This document shows positions 26,640-34,508 of a DNA stretch of 64,000 bases, piece after piece (within the stretch, counting starts at the first letter, position 1; every line of letters begins with the position of its first letter). Position numbers and translations under genes: made by a program. The notes beneath the pieces were generated by a model, which did no database searches, was not told the DNA's origin, and worked only from the letters and a program-made list of their open reading frames with translations. Origin of the DNA: Nitrosomonas sp. GTDB taxonomy: Bacteria; Pseudomonadota; Gammaproteobacteria; Burkholderiales; Nitrosomonadaceae. The DNA lies in NCBI RefSeq assembly GCF_019635155.1, contig NZ_JAHBZY010000013.1, positions 1 to 64,000 of the forward strand. Reading direction: 5' to 3'.

Positions 26640-27704
26640 CTACTTGCCTTTGCTGGTCAACGAACCCAAAAACGCTTTGACATCTTCAACAAAACCAGGG
26701 CCGACTTTACGACCGAGCTGATGCTCTGCCATCTCTTCGATCGCTTGATCTAGTGTGGCGACGGAGCCGTCATGAAAATAAGGAGCGGTTTTAGCAATAT
26801 TTCTTAAGCTTGGGACTTTGAAAACTTTTTTATCGGTCTCCAAACCGGTTACCTCGTATCTGCCGAGATCCTTTGTTTCATACGGTTCGACCAAGCCGAT
26901 TTTTTTGTATGAATTACCGCCGATAGCTACGCCGTTATGGCAATTGGCGCATCCCATGTGGATAAATTTTTGCAAGCCCCGTTTCTCGGCATCATTCAGG
27001 GCATTTTCATCGCCTTTGAGATAATCGTCGAAACGTGAAGGTGTTAAAAGCGTACGCTCGAAGGCACCAATTGCTTTACCGATATTTTTGTATTGAATTG
27101 GATCTTTTTCACTTTTGAAAGCATCGGCAAACATGGTTTTGTATTCATCAATTTTTTTCAGTTTGCTGACCACAGCTTCTTCGCTGGGCATACCCATCTC
27201 GATCGGATTTAGAATTGGACCAAGCGCTTGTTCTTCAACATCTTTGGCGCGTCCATCCCAGAATTGCGCAATATGCAGTGCGGCGTTGAAAGTGGTTGGA
27301 GAATTTCTGCCGCCGCGCGTGCCGTCATGACCCGGTGAGGTGGGTTGACTATCGACCCCGAAATTGGTCAATTGATGGCAGGAATTACAGGAAATCGTAT
27401 CATTAATCGAAAGCCGCGGATCAAGATATAATTTTTTGCCGAGCGCGATCAAAGCGGCGTTTTTCTTTTCATCGATAATCGATGCCGGTAGCGGTTCAAA
27501 GAAATGCTTCAGCATCGTTTTATCCATTTTGTGATGACCGCCACCATGCATCATTCCACCCATGCCTCCCATGCCATGATGATCGCTATCGTGCATATCG
27601 CCGTGCTGATCTCCCTTTTTATCTGAATCGCTTTGATGATCGTGCCCGCTTTGCGCGTAACTATAGGAACTTACTATTAATGCGAAAAATAAAATTGCTT
27701 TCAT
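26640..27704 (-). CDS. Di-heme cytochrome c peroxidase with His/Met-rich leader
   Basis: Reduces hydrogen peroxide with electrons from c-type cytochromes in the periplasm. The signal peptide ends near residue 18 (SYSYAQ). Two heme c motifs, CNSCH (106-110) and CANCH (252-256), and typical RGGRNSPTTFNAA, FWDGRAKDVEEQA and YFHDGSVATLDQAIEEM place it in the CcpA/MauG-like family. Unusual is residues 19-60: about 40 residues dominated by His, Asp, Gly and Met (HDHQSD, HGMGGMGGMMHGGGHHKM), a probable metal-binding tail not needed for catalysis. It is divergent from a second His-rich protein. Confidence 0.92.
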   Translation of the reverse strand: MKAILFFALIVSSYSYAQSGHDHQSDSDKKGDQHGDMHDSDHHGMGGMGGMMHGGGHHKMDKTMLKHFFEPLPASIIDEKKNAALIALGKKLYLDPRLSINDTISCNSCHQLTNFGVDSQPTSPGHDGTRGGRNSPTTFNAALHIAQFWDGRAKDVEEQALGPILNPIEMGMPSEEAVVSKLKKIDEYKTMFADAFKSEKDPIQYKNIGKAIGAFERTLLTPSRFDDYLKGDENALNDAEKRGLQKFIHMGCANCHNGVAIGGNSYKKIGLVEPYETKDLGRYEVTGLETDKKVFKVPSLRNIAKTAPYFHDGSVATLDQAIEEMAEHQLGRKVGPGFVEDVKAFLGSLTSKGK

Positions 27705-28102
27705 ACAACCTCCAAAAGTTTAACGTTAGCACACCCGGTCAGATTCGCGGAAAAACTTTTGAAACGCTTTACAGTCGAACGGTTTTTCCAATGAATTTTT
27801 GACCGGTTTTTAGTATACCCAGATTGTATTTACTATTGATAGCAGAGTTGCATGTTTTATGGACTTTGAAATAGATAACCGCTACATGTAAGGAAGGTTT
27901 TACAAGCGTTGATTTCGTCGCAATACTGTTTTCGATTTCCGATGACTTAAAAATTATCTAGGTATTGCAAGAACTCAAGAGTCATCTTTTTCATTGCATT
28001 GATCGTTCTTAGTTCAAAGCGAACGATTTTCAGAAGTTATTTGCATTTTTGTGAATAACACCCCGTGTATATTCAATCACATTTCTTTAAGGAGAAAATC
28101 TT
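27705..28102. other. Divergent intergenic region, 398 bp
   Basis: No gene is seen between the peroxidase (leftward) and the His-rich protein (rightward). Both promoters must lie here, so coordinated control (for instance by metal or oxidative stress) is possible. No recognised operator palindrome was found by eye. AAGGAGAAAATCTT at the right edge is the ribosome site of the 28103 gene. Confidence 0.5.
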
Positions 28103-28732
28103 ATGATTAACAAGAACTATCTATTTACAAACGTAGCAATTTTGACTTTCTTTTTGATTGTTGGTTATGCCCCCGCACTATTTGCAAGCGATTCGATCAT
28201 TGTTGCTCAAACGAATCAGCAAACGCATGAAAAAGACCTTACCAAAAGCGGTGATGGACAGCACCGGCATAGCCAAGAGAAAGAGCATAAACATGACGGT
28301 GATCACCAGAGTGGTCATGGTAAAGGGAACCGACACGGCGGGGGACATGGGCATTCTATGGATTACGCGCATGCGATTATTTTGCATACCGACATGCTTA
28401 AACTAACCAACGAGCAATTGGGGCAAATTGTCCGGATTCACCTGAAGAATAAGGACGTGCATGGAGAACTCAAACAGCGACTGAAGAAAGATATACAAGC
28501 TTTTCGGCAAGTAGGTATAAATCCAGGTTCGGATGATGAACAGTTACGTGATTTAGGAAAAAAACATATCGATGACTTTAATGCGATGATTGAGCACCAC
28601 ATTAAAGAACGCCAGGCTATTCGTGCGATTTTAACGGATCAGCAGAAAGCGCTGCTAAAAACCATTCAAGCGGATCACAATCATGGCTCGCATGACAGTG
28701 ACAAAAAGAAACACCGACATGGCGGTTACTAA
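28103..28732 (+). CDS. His-rich periplasmic protein, Spy/CpxP-like
   Basis: 209 residues. A signal peptide (about 1-29, ending ALFA) precedes a His-rich linker (about 46-88, e.g. GQHRHSQEKEHKHDGDHQSG and GNRHGGGHGHSMDYAH). The rest is an all-helical domain with KLTNEQLGQIVRIHLKN and AIRAILTDQQKALLKTI; the LTxxQ elements are typical of Spy/CpxP-type periplasmic chaperones and metal sensors. The C-terminus is again His-rich (DHNHGSHDSDKKKHRHGG). A role in binding Cu, Ni or Zn in the periplasm is inferred. It is divergent from the peroxidase that carries a similar leader. Confidence 0.75.
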   Translation: MINKNYLFTNVAILTFFLIVGYAPALFASDSIIVAQTNQQTHEKDLTKSGDGQHRHSQEKEHKHDGDHQSGHGKGNRHGGGHGHSMDYAHAIILHTDMLKLTNEQLGQIVRIHLKNKDVHGELKQRLKKDIQAFRQVGINPGSDDEQLRDLGKKHIDDFNAMIEHHIKERQAIRAILTDQQKALLKTIQADHNHGSHDSDKKKHRHGGY

Positions 28733-28924
28733 ATGTTATAAGAGTCACCCTTGACAATGAATAATTGCTTGATTTGTTCATCAACATGACATTTCAAGGA
28801 AGAAGTGTTTCCATATTGAAAAGTTTGCGTAACCCAATCCAGGGTGGCTCACTATGGCTAATTTTGTTTCAATTTTTGTATTGCAGACAGTACTGGCGTA
28901 ACCGCTGCTGCCGTCCAAGTCTTG

Positions 28925-29451
28925 TAGATTCCTAAAGGTATTCGAAGATTTATTCTTTAGCAGTTTACGGATAGATTAATAGAGCTCTGGCAAGCATCGC
29001 CTCCTGGGAAATCAGTGCGCGTAGACCAACAAAATATCGCACCTTCGAATTGGTAAACCATGTTGGCGGAGGCATACTTCGAAATAGCTTTGGCACTTAA
29101 CTTACCGGCGCTGAATGTTTCGTCATCGGTCAGCAAACGATTGAATTGCCGATCATCTGCTGAAAACTACGATTTCATATTGAGCAATTTCTTGAATACT
29201 ACTTGTTGTATTGCGAAATATGATTACCAGTAGCGGTTTTTCCTCCCAATTTTTCTTCGATATCATACGGCGATCAAATGATCGGCGAATAGAACTCTGG
29301 TTCTGTCCGGTTTCGGGCCATAATCAAGTACCGGATTGATGATGAAACAGTGTCCACGAGCTTTATCATAAATCACATAACTGATAGTCCGTGTTGTTGA
29401 GTCAAAGAATGCATTATGTCGGTTACATAATAATCTTCTCAGAATATTCAA
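28925..29451 (-). pseudogene. Decayed persulfide dioxygenase / Blh metallo-beta-lactamase-fold gene
   Basis: The first 62 codons remain open (29451 to 29263) and read like the start of ETHE1/Blh-type persulfide dioxygenases: NAFFDSTTRTISYVIYDKAR, then GHCFIINPVLDYGPKPDRT. After an in-frame stop, later family segments can be followed in shifted frames: IEEKLGGKTATGNHI, VFKKLLN, FNRLLTDDETFSAGKLSAKA, ANMVYQFEGAIF, TDFPGGDA and SIRKLL. The HxHxDH metal-binding segment that belongs between the first two pieces is deleted, and the HTPGHT and GDTLF segments are also lost. The gene is dead. It sits head-to-head with the SQR fusion, which normally works with such a dioxygenase. Confidence 0.8.
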
Positions 29452-29626
29452 TTGTTACGATATATTAGATAATGTTATGTTATTGATAGAAATCCTTGAA
29501 AAATATGTATGTTGACTATTGATAAGAAATATTCTTAACTACCAGATTTTGTTGACTAAATCATAACACATGCTAGAGATTTGAAACATTGAGACAATCT
29601 GAATCGATTCATTGCGGAGGAATCAA

Positions 29627-31315
29627 ATGAACATGATCACGAAAAAACTTGATGAAAAGTTGTCAGTTACCGGACAAATCACTGTCGATGACTTGACCGA
29701 AATTGCCGCAACTGGTTATCAATCGGTTATCTGTAACCGCCCTGACTATGAGGAAGGCGCAACGCAACCCGCCAGCGCGGAACTGGAAAAAGTAGCGCAA
29801 TCGCTAGGAATTAAATTTGTATATTTACCAGTCGCCAGGGGATCGATTTCCTTGGAAAAAAGTGAATCATTCAATCAATTACTTGCCGAACTGCCGGGAC
29901 CTGTCCTTGCTTTTTGTAACTCGGGCAATCGCTCTCAAAAATTATACGAATTGAGCAGACAAGCGCAAGTATCCGAAAGCGACGACGAATCCGTCACAGC
30001 GGCTTGCAGTTGGACTGACGAAGCGCCCGAAACAATTCATATTTCTCATGTATCGGAGAATCAATCGGCCTCGGTAGTTGCTGCTTGCAATTGGGGTAAT
30101 GCATTCGATATTGTCGTCATTGGCGGTGGTGCGGCGGGTATCGGCGTGACCGCCAGTCTTCTGCATCGTCGGTCAACACTTCGCATTGCCATTATCGAGC
30201 CTAGTGAAAAGCATTATTATCAGCCCGCTTGGACATTGGTAGGCGGCGGTGCTTACGATATCAATCAGACAGTGCGGAATATGGCGTCTGTCATTCCTAC
30301 AAAAGCAGAATGGATACAAGCAGCAGCCGCGGAAATTGATCCCGACAGCAATCTGGTTAAGCTGACGGATGGCCGCGCTGTTGGTTATCGGCAATTGATC
30401 GTTTGTCCAGGTATACGTCTTGCTTGGGAGAAAATCGAAGGTTTGCAGGAAACACTCGGTAAGAATGGCGTAACTTCCAATTATCAGTTCGAGTTGGCGC
30501 CTTATACTTGGTCGTTGACGAAAAATCTTAAAAACGGTAAAGCCTTATTCACACAGCCTCCGATGCCTATCAAATGCGCCGGTGCCCCGCAAAAAGCCAT
30601 GTATTTGTCATGCGATTACTGGTTACACCAACATGTACTGGATACTATCGATGTCGAATTCAATACGGCAGGCGCAGTATTATTCGGTGTTGCCGATTTC
30701 GTGCCATCGCTGATGACGTATGTAAAGCGTTACCATGCGCACTTGGTGTTTAATTCCACGTTAGCGAAAGTCGACGGCGTCAGAAAAATTGCTTTTTTTG
30801 ATATCAAAGATAGTGAGGGAAATGTAACACGCGTGGAGAAGCCGTTTGATATGTTGCATGTAACACCGCCCCAAGCAGCGCCGGATTTTATCCGGAAAAG
30901 TCAATTAGCCGATGCCGCCGGATTTTGCGAGGTAAACCCAAGAACGTTGCAGCACGTACGATATGCGAATATCTTTTCGTTAGGGGATGCGTGTTCTTCT
31001 CCCAATGCCAAAACTGCTGCTGCAGCCAGAAAGCAAGCTGTTATCGTAGCGGAGAATATTCTAGCTGCTAAAGAGGATCGCTTATTATCAAGTACCTATG
31101 ACGGTTATGGCGCTTGCCCACTTACTGTGGAAAATGGCAAGGTGATCTTGGCCGAATTCGGCTTCGGCGGTAAATTAATGCCTACTTTTCCGCTTGATCC
31201 GGTAGTACCCAGGCGATTCGCATGGTTGCTAAAAACCAAATTATTTCCCTGGTTATACTGGAACGGTATGCTGAAAGGGCGTGAATGGCTCACGCGTTCA
31301 ACCGGCAGTAATTAA
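29627..31315 (+). CDS. Fusion of Blh-type phosphatase-like domain and sulfide:quinone oxidoreductase
   Basis: 562 residues; start at 29627 set by GGAGG. Residues 1-110 are the DUF442/Blh phosphatase-like (rhodanese-resembling) domain with active-site loop AFCNSGNRS (Cys97, Arg102). A linker (115-155) leads to an SQR flavoprotein: FAD motif DIVVIGGGAAGIGVTASLL, AGAPQKAMYLSCDYW with the Cys of the type II SQR signature IKCAGAPQK, and FSLGDACSSPNAKTAAAARK near the C-terminus. SQR oxidises sulfide to persulfide and passes electrons to quinone. The fused sulfur-transfer-like domain may receive the persulfide (inference). A TSUP permease follows 8 bp downstream. Confidence 0.9.
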   Translation: MNMITKKLDEKLSVTGQITVDDLTEIAATGYQSVICNRPDYEEGATQPASAELEKVAQSLGIKFVYLPVARGSISLEKSESFNQLLAELPGPVLAFCNSGNRSQKLYELSRQAQVSESDDESVTAACSWTDEAPETIHISHVSENQSASVVAACNWGNAFDIVVIGGGAAGIGVTASLLHRRSTLRIAIIEPSEKHYYQPAWTLVGGGAYDINQTVRNMASVIPTKAEWIQAAAAEIDPDSNLVKLTDGRAVGYRQLIVCPGIRLAWEKIEGLQETLGKNGVTSNYQFELAPYTWSLTKNLKNGKALFTQPPMPIKCAGAPQKAMYLSCDYWLHQHVLDTIDVEFNTAGAVLFGVADFVPSLMTYVKRYHAHLVFNSTLAKVDGVRKIAFFDIKDSEGNVTRVEKPFDMLHVTPPQAAPDFIRKSQLADAAGFCEVNPRTLQHVRYANIFSLGDACSSPNAKTAAAARKQAVIVAENILAAKEDRLLSSTYDGYGACPLTVENGKVILAEFGFGGKLMPTFPLDPVVPRRFAWLLKTKLFPWLYWNGMLKGREWLTRSTGSN

Positions 31316-31323
31316 GACGATTG

Positions 31324-32145
31324 ATGGAAATCTATTTAATCAGCATGCTGCCGGGTTTATTTACGGGCATTGTGCTTGCATTGACAGGTGCCGGCGGCAC
31401 TGTTATTGCGGTACCGTTGCTCATGTTCAGCTTGCATCTGACTGTCGTGGAAGCCGCTCCAATCGGGCTGCTGGCCGTGAGTATATCGGCCGGAATTGGC
31501 GCGCTAATCGCTTTCCGGCAGAAGAAAGTACGATACCGCGCTGCCAGTTTGATCGCGTTAACAGGTGCGCTGGCTGCCCCGGCAGGTTTATGGGCCGCAC
31601 AGCGTTTGCCTAATACACCATTGACTTTATTATTTGCCGGCGTGTTAATTTATGTGGCGATTCACATGCTTCGATACAATCGGTTGAACAATGACGGTGA
31701 TGTAAAAACATTTGTTGAACCGCCTTGCCGAATCAGCGATATCGACGGGCGTTTGTCGTGGAATTTTTCATGCTTTAGAGCACTCACCTTGTCAGGTGTA
31801 ATGGCAGGCTTCTTATCAGGCTTGTTAGGAGTAGGGGGCGGCTTTGTCGTGGTGCCTGCGCTTAGGAAAGCCACAAATCTTGACATGCCATCCATCATGG
31901 CAACATCGCTGGCTATTATCGTTCTGATTTCCTCTGTCGGCGTTGTTTCGTCGATATTGATTAATGCCATGCAATGGTCGGTTGCTATTCCGTTTTGCGC
32001 CGGAACGATTGCCGGCATGTTGCTGGGTAGAATGTTTGCCGCACACTTTGCCGGTCAGCAATTACAGTATAGCTTTGCAATATTGGCGATCATTGTTGCA
32101 ATTGCAATGATGACTCAAGCGGTCTGGAGTCTTCTTTCTTTGTAA
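31324..32145 (+). CDS. TauE/SafE (TSUP) family membrane permease
   Basis: 273 residues from the ATG at 31324. About eight TM helices are arranged as two repeats: GIVLALTGAGGTVIAVPLLM near the N-terminus and GFLSGLLGVGGGFVVVPALR in the second half, the mirrored GxGG motifs of the DUF81/TSUP family. These proteins export or import sulfur-containing anions or small organic sulfonates. Its position 8 bp behind the SQR fusion gene strongly suggests movement of a sulfide-oxidation product such as sulfite or thiosulfate (inference). No strong terminator follows. Confidence 0.9.
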   Translation: MEIYLISMLPGLFTGIVLALTGAGGTVIAVPLLMFSLHLTVVEAAPIGLLAVSISAGIGALIAFRQKKVRYRAASLIALTGALAAPAGLWAAQRLPNTPLTLLFAGVLIYVAIHMLRYNRLNNDGDVKTFVEPPCRISDIDGRLSWNFSCFRALTLSGVMAGFLSGLLGVGGGFVVVPALRKATNLDMPSIMATSLAIIVLISSVGVVSSILINAMQWSVAIPFCAGTIAGMLLGRMFAAHFAGQQLQYSFAILAIIVAIAMMTQAVWSLLSL

Positions 32146-32342
32146 AGCTTTATTATGGCAAATAATTGGTTTTTATCATCTATCATATTGTTTCAATTAA
32201 AATATTAATATTAGAAGATAATTACCTGAGTATTTGTAATGATTAAGGTGTACTATTGGCCAGCACCAGAGCTTTGATGAGATCGATTCTGAAAATTTGT
32301 AGATTCTTTGTTGAACAATTTTTAATCAGATAGGAGGGAATC

Positions 32343-32852
32343 ATGCGCCGTGTATATTTTCTAGCTCCAGACATTACTACCACCAAGAAAATTGTCGCTG
32401 ATCTATCGCTGGCGAAAATAGAAGAAAAGCATATTCATGTAATCGCAAAGCGCGGTACGCCGCTGGAAGATTTGCCGGAAGCGAATTTGCTGCAGAAATC
32501 CGATTTTATTCCTGCAGTGGAGCAAGGGCTTGCGGTCGGCGGTGCAACCGGCTTGCTTGCGGGCCTGGTTGCGATTGCGCTGCCACCGGCATCAACTGTA
32601 ATCGCGGGTGGTGTATTGCTGGCGACTACGCTGGCTGGTGCCGGCGTGGGTTCGTGGTTGAGTGGTATGATCGGTATGAACGTTGGTAACCGGCGAATCA
32701 AAGAATTCGAGGATGCGATTGAAGCCGGTGAGTTATTGGTACTAGTCGATGTATCGGCCGATCGGGTAACGGAAATTGAGAGTCGTATCAAACAACATTT
32801 GCCGCAAGTCGAAGTCGAACAGACGGAACCTCGAGTACCTGCATTTCCATAA
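32343..32852 (+). CDS. DUF1269-like glycine-zipper membrane-associated protein
   Basis: 169 residues with strong GGAGG ribosome site. The N-terminal half (RRVYFLAPDITTTKKIVADL) has the ferredoxin-like start of DUF1269/stress-type proteins. A hydrophobic Gly/Ala-rich stretch (about 60-115, e.g. GLAVGGATGLLAGLVAIALP, TLAGAGVGSWLSGMIGM) forms a helical hairpin. The C-terminal ferredoxin-like half ends ESRIKQHLPQVEVEQTEPRV. Family members are linked to stress responses, but no biochemical role is known. It stands alone about 200 bp after the TSUP gene. Confidence 0.75.
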   Translation: MRRVYFLAPDITTTKKIVADLSLAKIEEKHIHVIAKRGTPLEDLPEANLLQKSDFIPAVEQGLAVGGATGLLAGLVAIALPPASTVIAGGVLLATTLAGAGVGSWLSGMIGMNVGNRRIKEFEDAIEAGELLVLVDVSADRVTEIESRIKQHLPQVEVEQTEPRVPAFP

Positions 32853-32867
32853 TAATCGATCGAACGA

Positions 32868-32898
32868 GAAGCCGGCGCTGATTTCGATTGCTGGCTTC
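32868..32898 (+). terminator. Possible terminator after the DUF1269-like gene
   Basis: GAAGCC...GGCTTC with an inner GC pair around a 13-15 base loop, 16 bp after the stop. No clear T run follows, so this is a weak call. Confidence 0.35.
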
Positions 32899-33041
32899 CT
32901 AAAATGCCCCCGAATTAACCGAGTGCTATTCCAATTATTGATGCCGCGATATTGATGCAACAGGACTCGGTAACCACAGCCGACTGAACGAACCGGATTC
33001 CTGTAATCGAATTTGTGATTTAGATGCTATTTGGCGAGCGG

Positions 33042-34427
33042 CTATTTCGAAATAGTAATCGGTAAACCAAGTGATTTTGCATCAGTGACTGTCAAACGGA
33101 ACAAAATATACAATAACTGGAATGCATTGCGATTCCAATGCGCATTTTCGCCGGTAGTATCCACCGCATAGTATTTGCCATGAGAGTGAGCGTATAGCTT
33201 GGTATCATGATGTAATTGATCGTCGACAATCAGACCCAACGTATGGCTTGGATTCACATTTTTGATAAGAGGCGGCGTGCGCGGATCCTTATCGACAAAA
33301 TATTCCGCTTGTTCGCCAAGTGAATGTCCGAGAAAATTCAGGATAGTATGAAAGCTTCTCAAGCGGAAAGCGCCGCGAATGGGCCACTCACCGCCCGGAT
33401 AGCCAGGCCGGATATCGAAAGCAACATCATTTTCTATCCAAGGGTTGATCAAATCGTATAAAGCCACGCGCTCTTCGCAGCAGAGTATGCTCGGATCATA
33501 GTTGGTAATCAGGATAGGGCCCGGTAACTGCTTGCTTAAGGTATACGTATTTCTTTGTTCGTCATGACTCACTGTGAAATCTTTTTCGATCGCTTGAAAC
33601 AAACCTTCCGGTGAAATGACGTTTGACGGAATTGTCCAGTTACGCTCGAAAGTCAGCGGTTCAGCATACAGTTGCTTTTGGTTTTGAATAGCCGCTAAGT
33701 GCAATACAATTCGTCGGAACATTTCGTAATCCGATCTATCGGACGGGTTATTGTGATATACGGTTTGTTTTTGATGAATATGTTGTCGACTGCGAAGCCG
33801 GTGTTCTTGCTCTTTGGTTAACTGAATGCCGGGAAGAAACTGTTTATTTCCGGTTTGTTCATTAGAATCCATTACCATGAAACCTGTTGATGCCTTCGGG
33901 CCATGATGCGAACGGTGTTTACGTTTTTGTTTTTCCGGTAATGTATCGCCAGTCATCGCATGGGATTCAATCTGATGCAACTGTACCTCTTGTGCCATCA
34001 TCCTGAGCAATAAGTCGATATTGAAATGCTGGCGCAATAGCAACGTTAATTTGTGCTGACTGAAGGGAGTGAGAATACGTTTGGTAAACTCGTCGCCAGC
34101 GATCGGATCGATACTGAATGTCGGGTTTTCTGCAACACTCGCGCCGAATACCGGTGCCAGCAAGCCGCCGCTTTCTCCGGTTAATGCAGGGGTTGCACCG
34201 GCATTGGCACTGAAATTGAAAGTTGCAGCGATGCTTGAAACGCGCGTGAAATGCAAGGGCTCATGGTGTTGAGCGCGGGCAATGTTGGTGAGTAATTGCC
34301 GTGACTCCGCATGAATCGCGGCATTGTCGTAAACTTCGATTGCGCGATTCAGGGCAATGGGGGATACACAACCGGTAACTGAAGAAAAAACAAATAAATT
34401 AAGGAAAAACCACGATAGTAATTTCAT
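33042..34427 (-). CDS. Large lipoprotein of unknown function
   Basis: 461 residues with a lipoprotein signal (MKLLSWFFLNLFVFSSVTGC). The mature protein starts SPIALNRAIEVYDNAAIHAE, then RQLLTNIARAQHHEPLHFTR and a small Gly/Ala/Ser patch (FNFSANAGATPALTGESGG). No enzyme motif is recognised; the C-terminal half contains WPIRGAFRLRSFHTILNFLG. The segment DNAxxxSRQLLxNIARAxxxxPxHFTxxSSI occurs in uncharacterised proteobacterial lipoproteins. The start codon lies inside the first copy of a 43-bp tandem duplication, which supplies a second, out-of-frame copy of the start upstream. Confidence 0.75.
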   Translation of the reverse strand: MKLLSWFFLNLFVFSSVTGCVSPIALNRAIEVYDNAAIHAESRQLLTNIARAQHHEPLHFTRVSSIAATFNFSANAGATPALTGESGGLLAPVFGASVAENPTFSIDPIAGDEFTKRILTPFSQHKLTLLLRQHFNIDLLLRMMAQEVQLHQIESHAMTGDTLPEKQKRKHRSHHGPKASTGFMVMDSNEQTGNKQFLPGIQLTKEQEHRLRSRQHIHQKQTVYHNNPSDRSDYEMFRRIVLHLAAIQNQKQLYAEPLTFERNWTIPSNVISPEGLFQAIEKDFTVSHDEQRNTYTLSKQLPGPILITNYDPSILCCEERVALYDLINPWIENDVAFDIRPGYPGGEWPIRGAFRLRSFHTILNFLGHSLGEQAEYFVDKDPRTPPLIKNVNPSHTLGLIVDDQLHHDTKLYAHSHGKYYAVDTTGENAHWNRNAFQLLYILFRLTVTDAKSLGLPITISK

Positions 34428-34501
34428 TCTGTTGAGTCGCAGAAATTTGCAAGCAATGTAGTAATTTCATTCTGTTGAGTCGCAGAAATTTGCAAGCAAT
34501 G
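34416..34501. repeat. Perfect 43-bp tandem duplication over a gene start
   Basis: Two identical copies, 34416-34458 and 34459-34501, each starting TAGTAATTTCATTCTGTTGA. The repeat carries the start codon and upstream leader of the lipoprotein gene (minus strand). Since 43 is not a multiple of 3, the duplicated start (34468-34470) opens a 23-codon frame that runs past the real start and ends at TAA, giving an overlapping upstream ORF. The exactness suggests a recent slippage event. Confidence 0.9.
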
Positions 34502-34508
34502 GTGAAGC

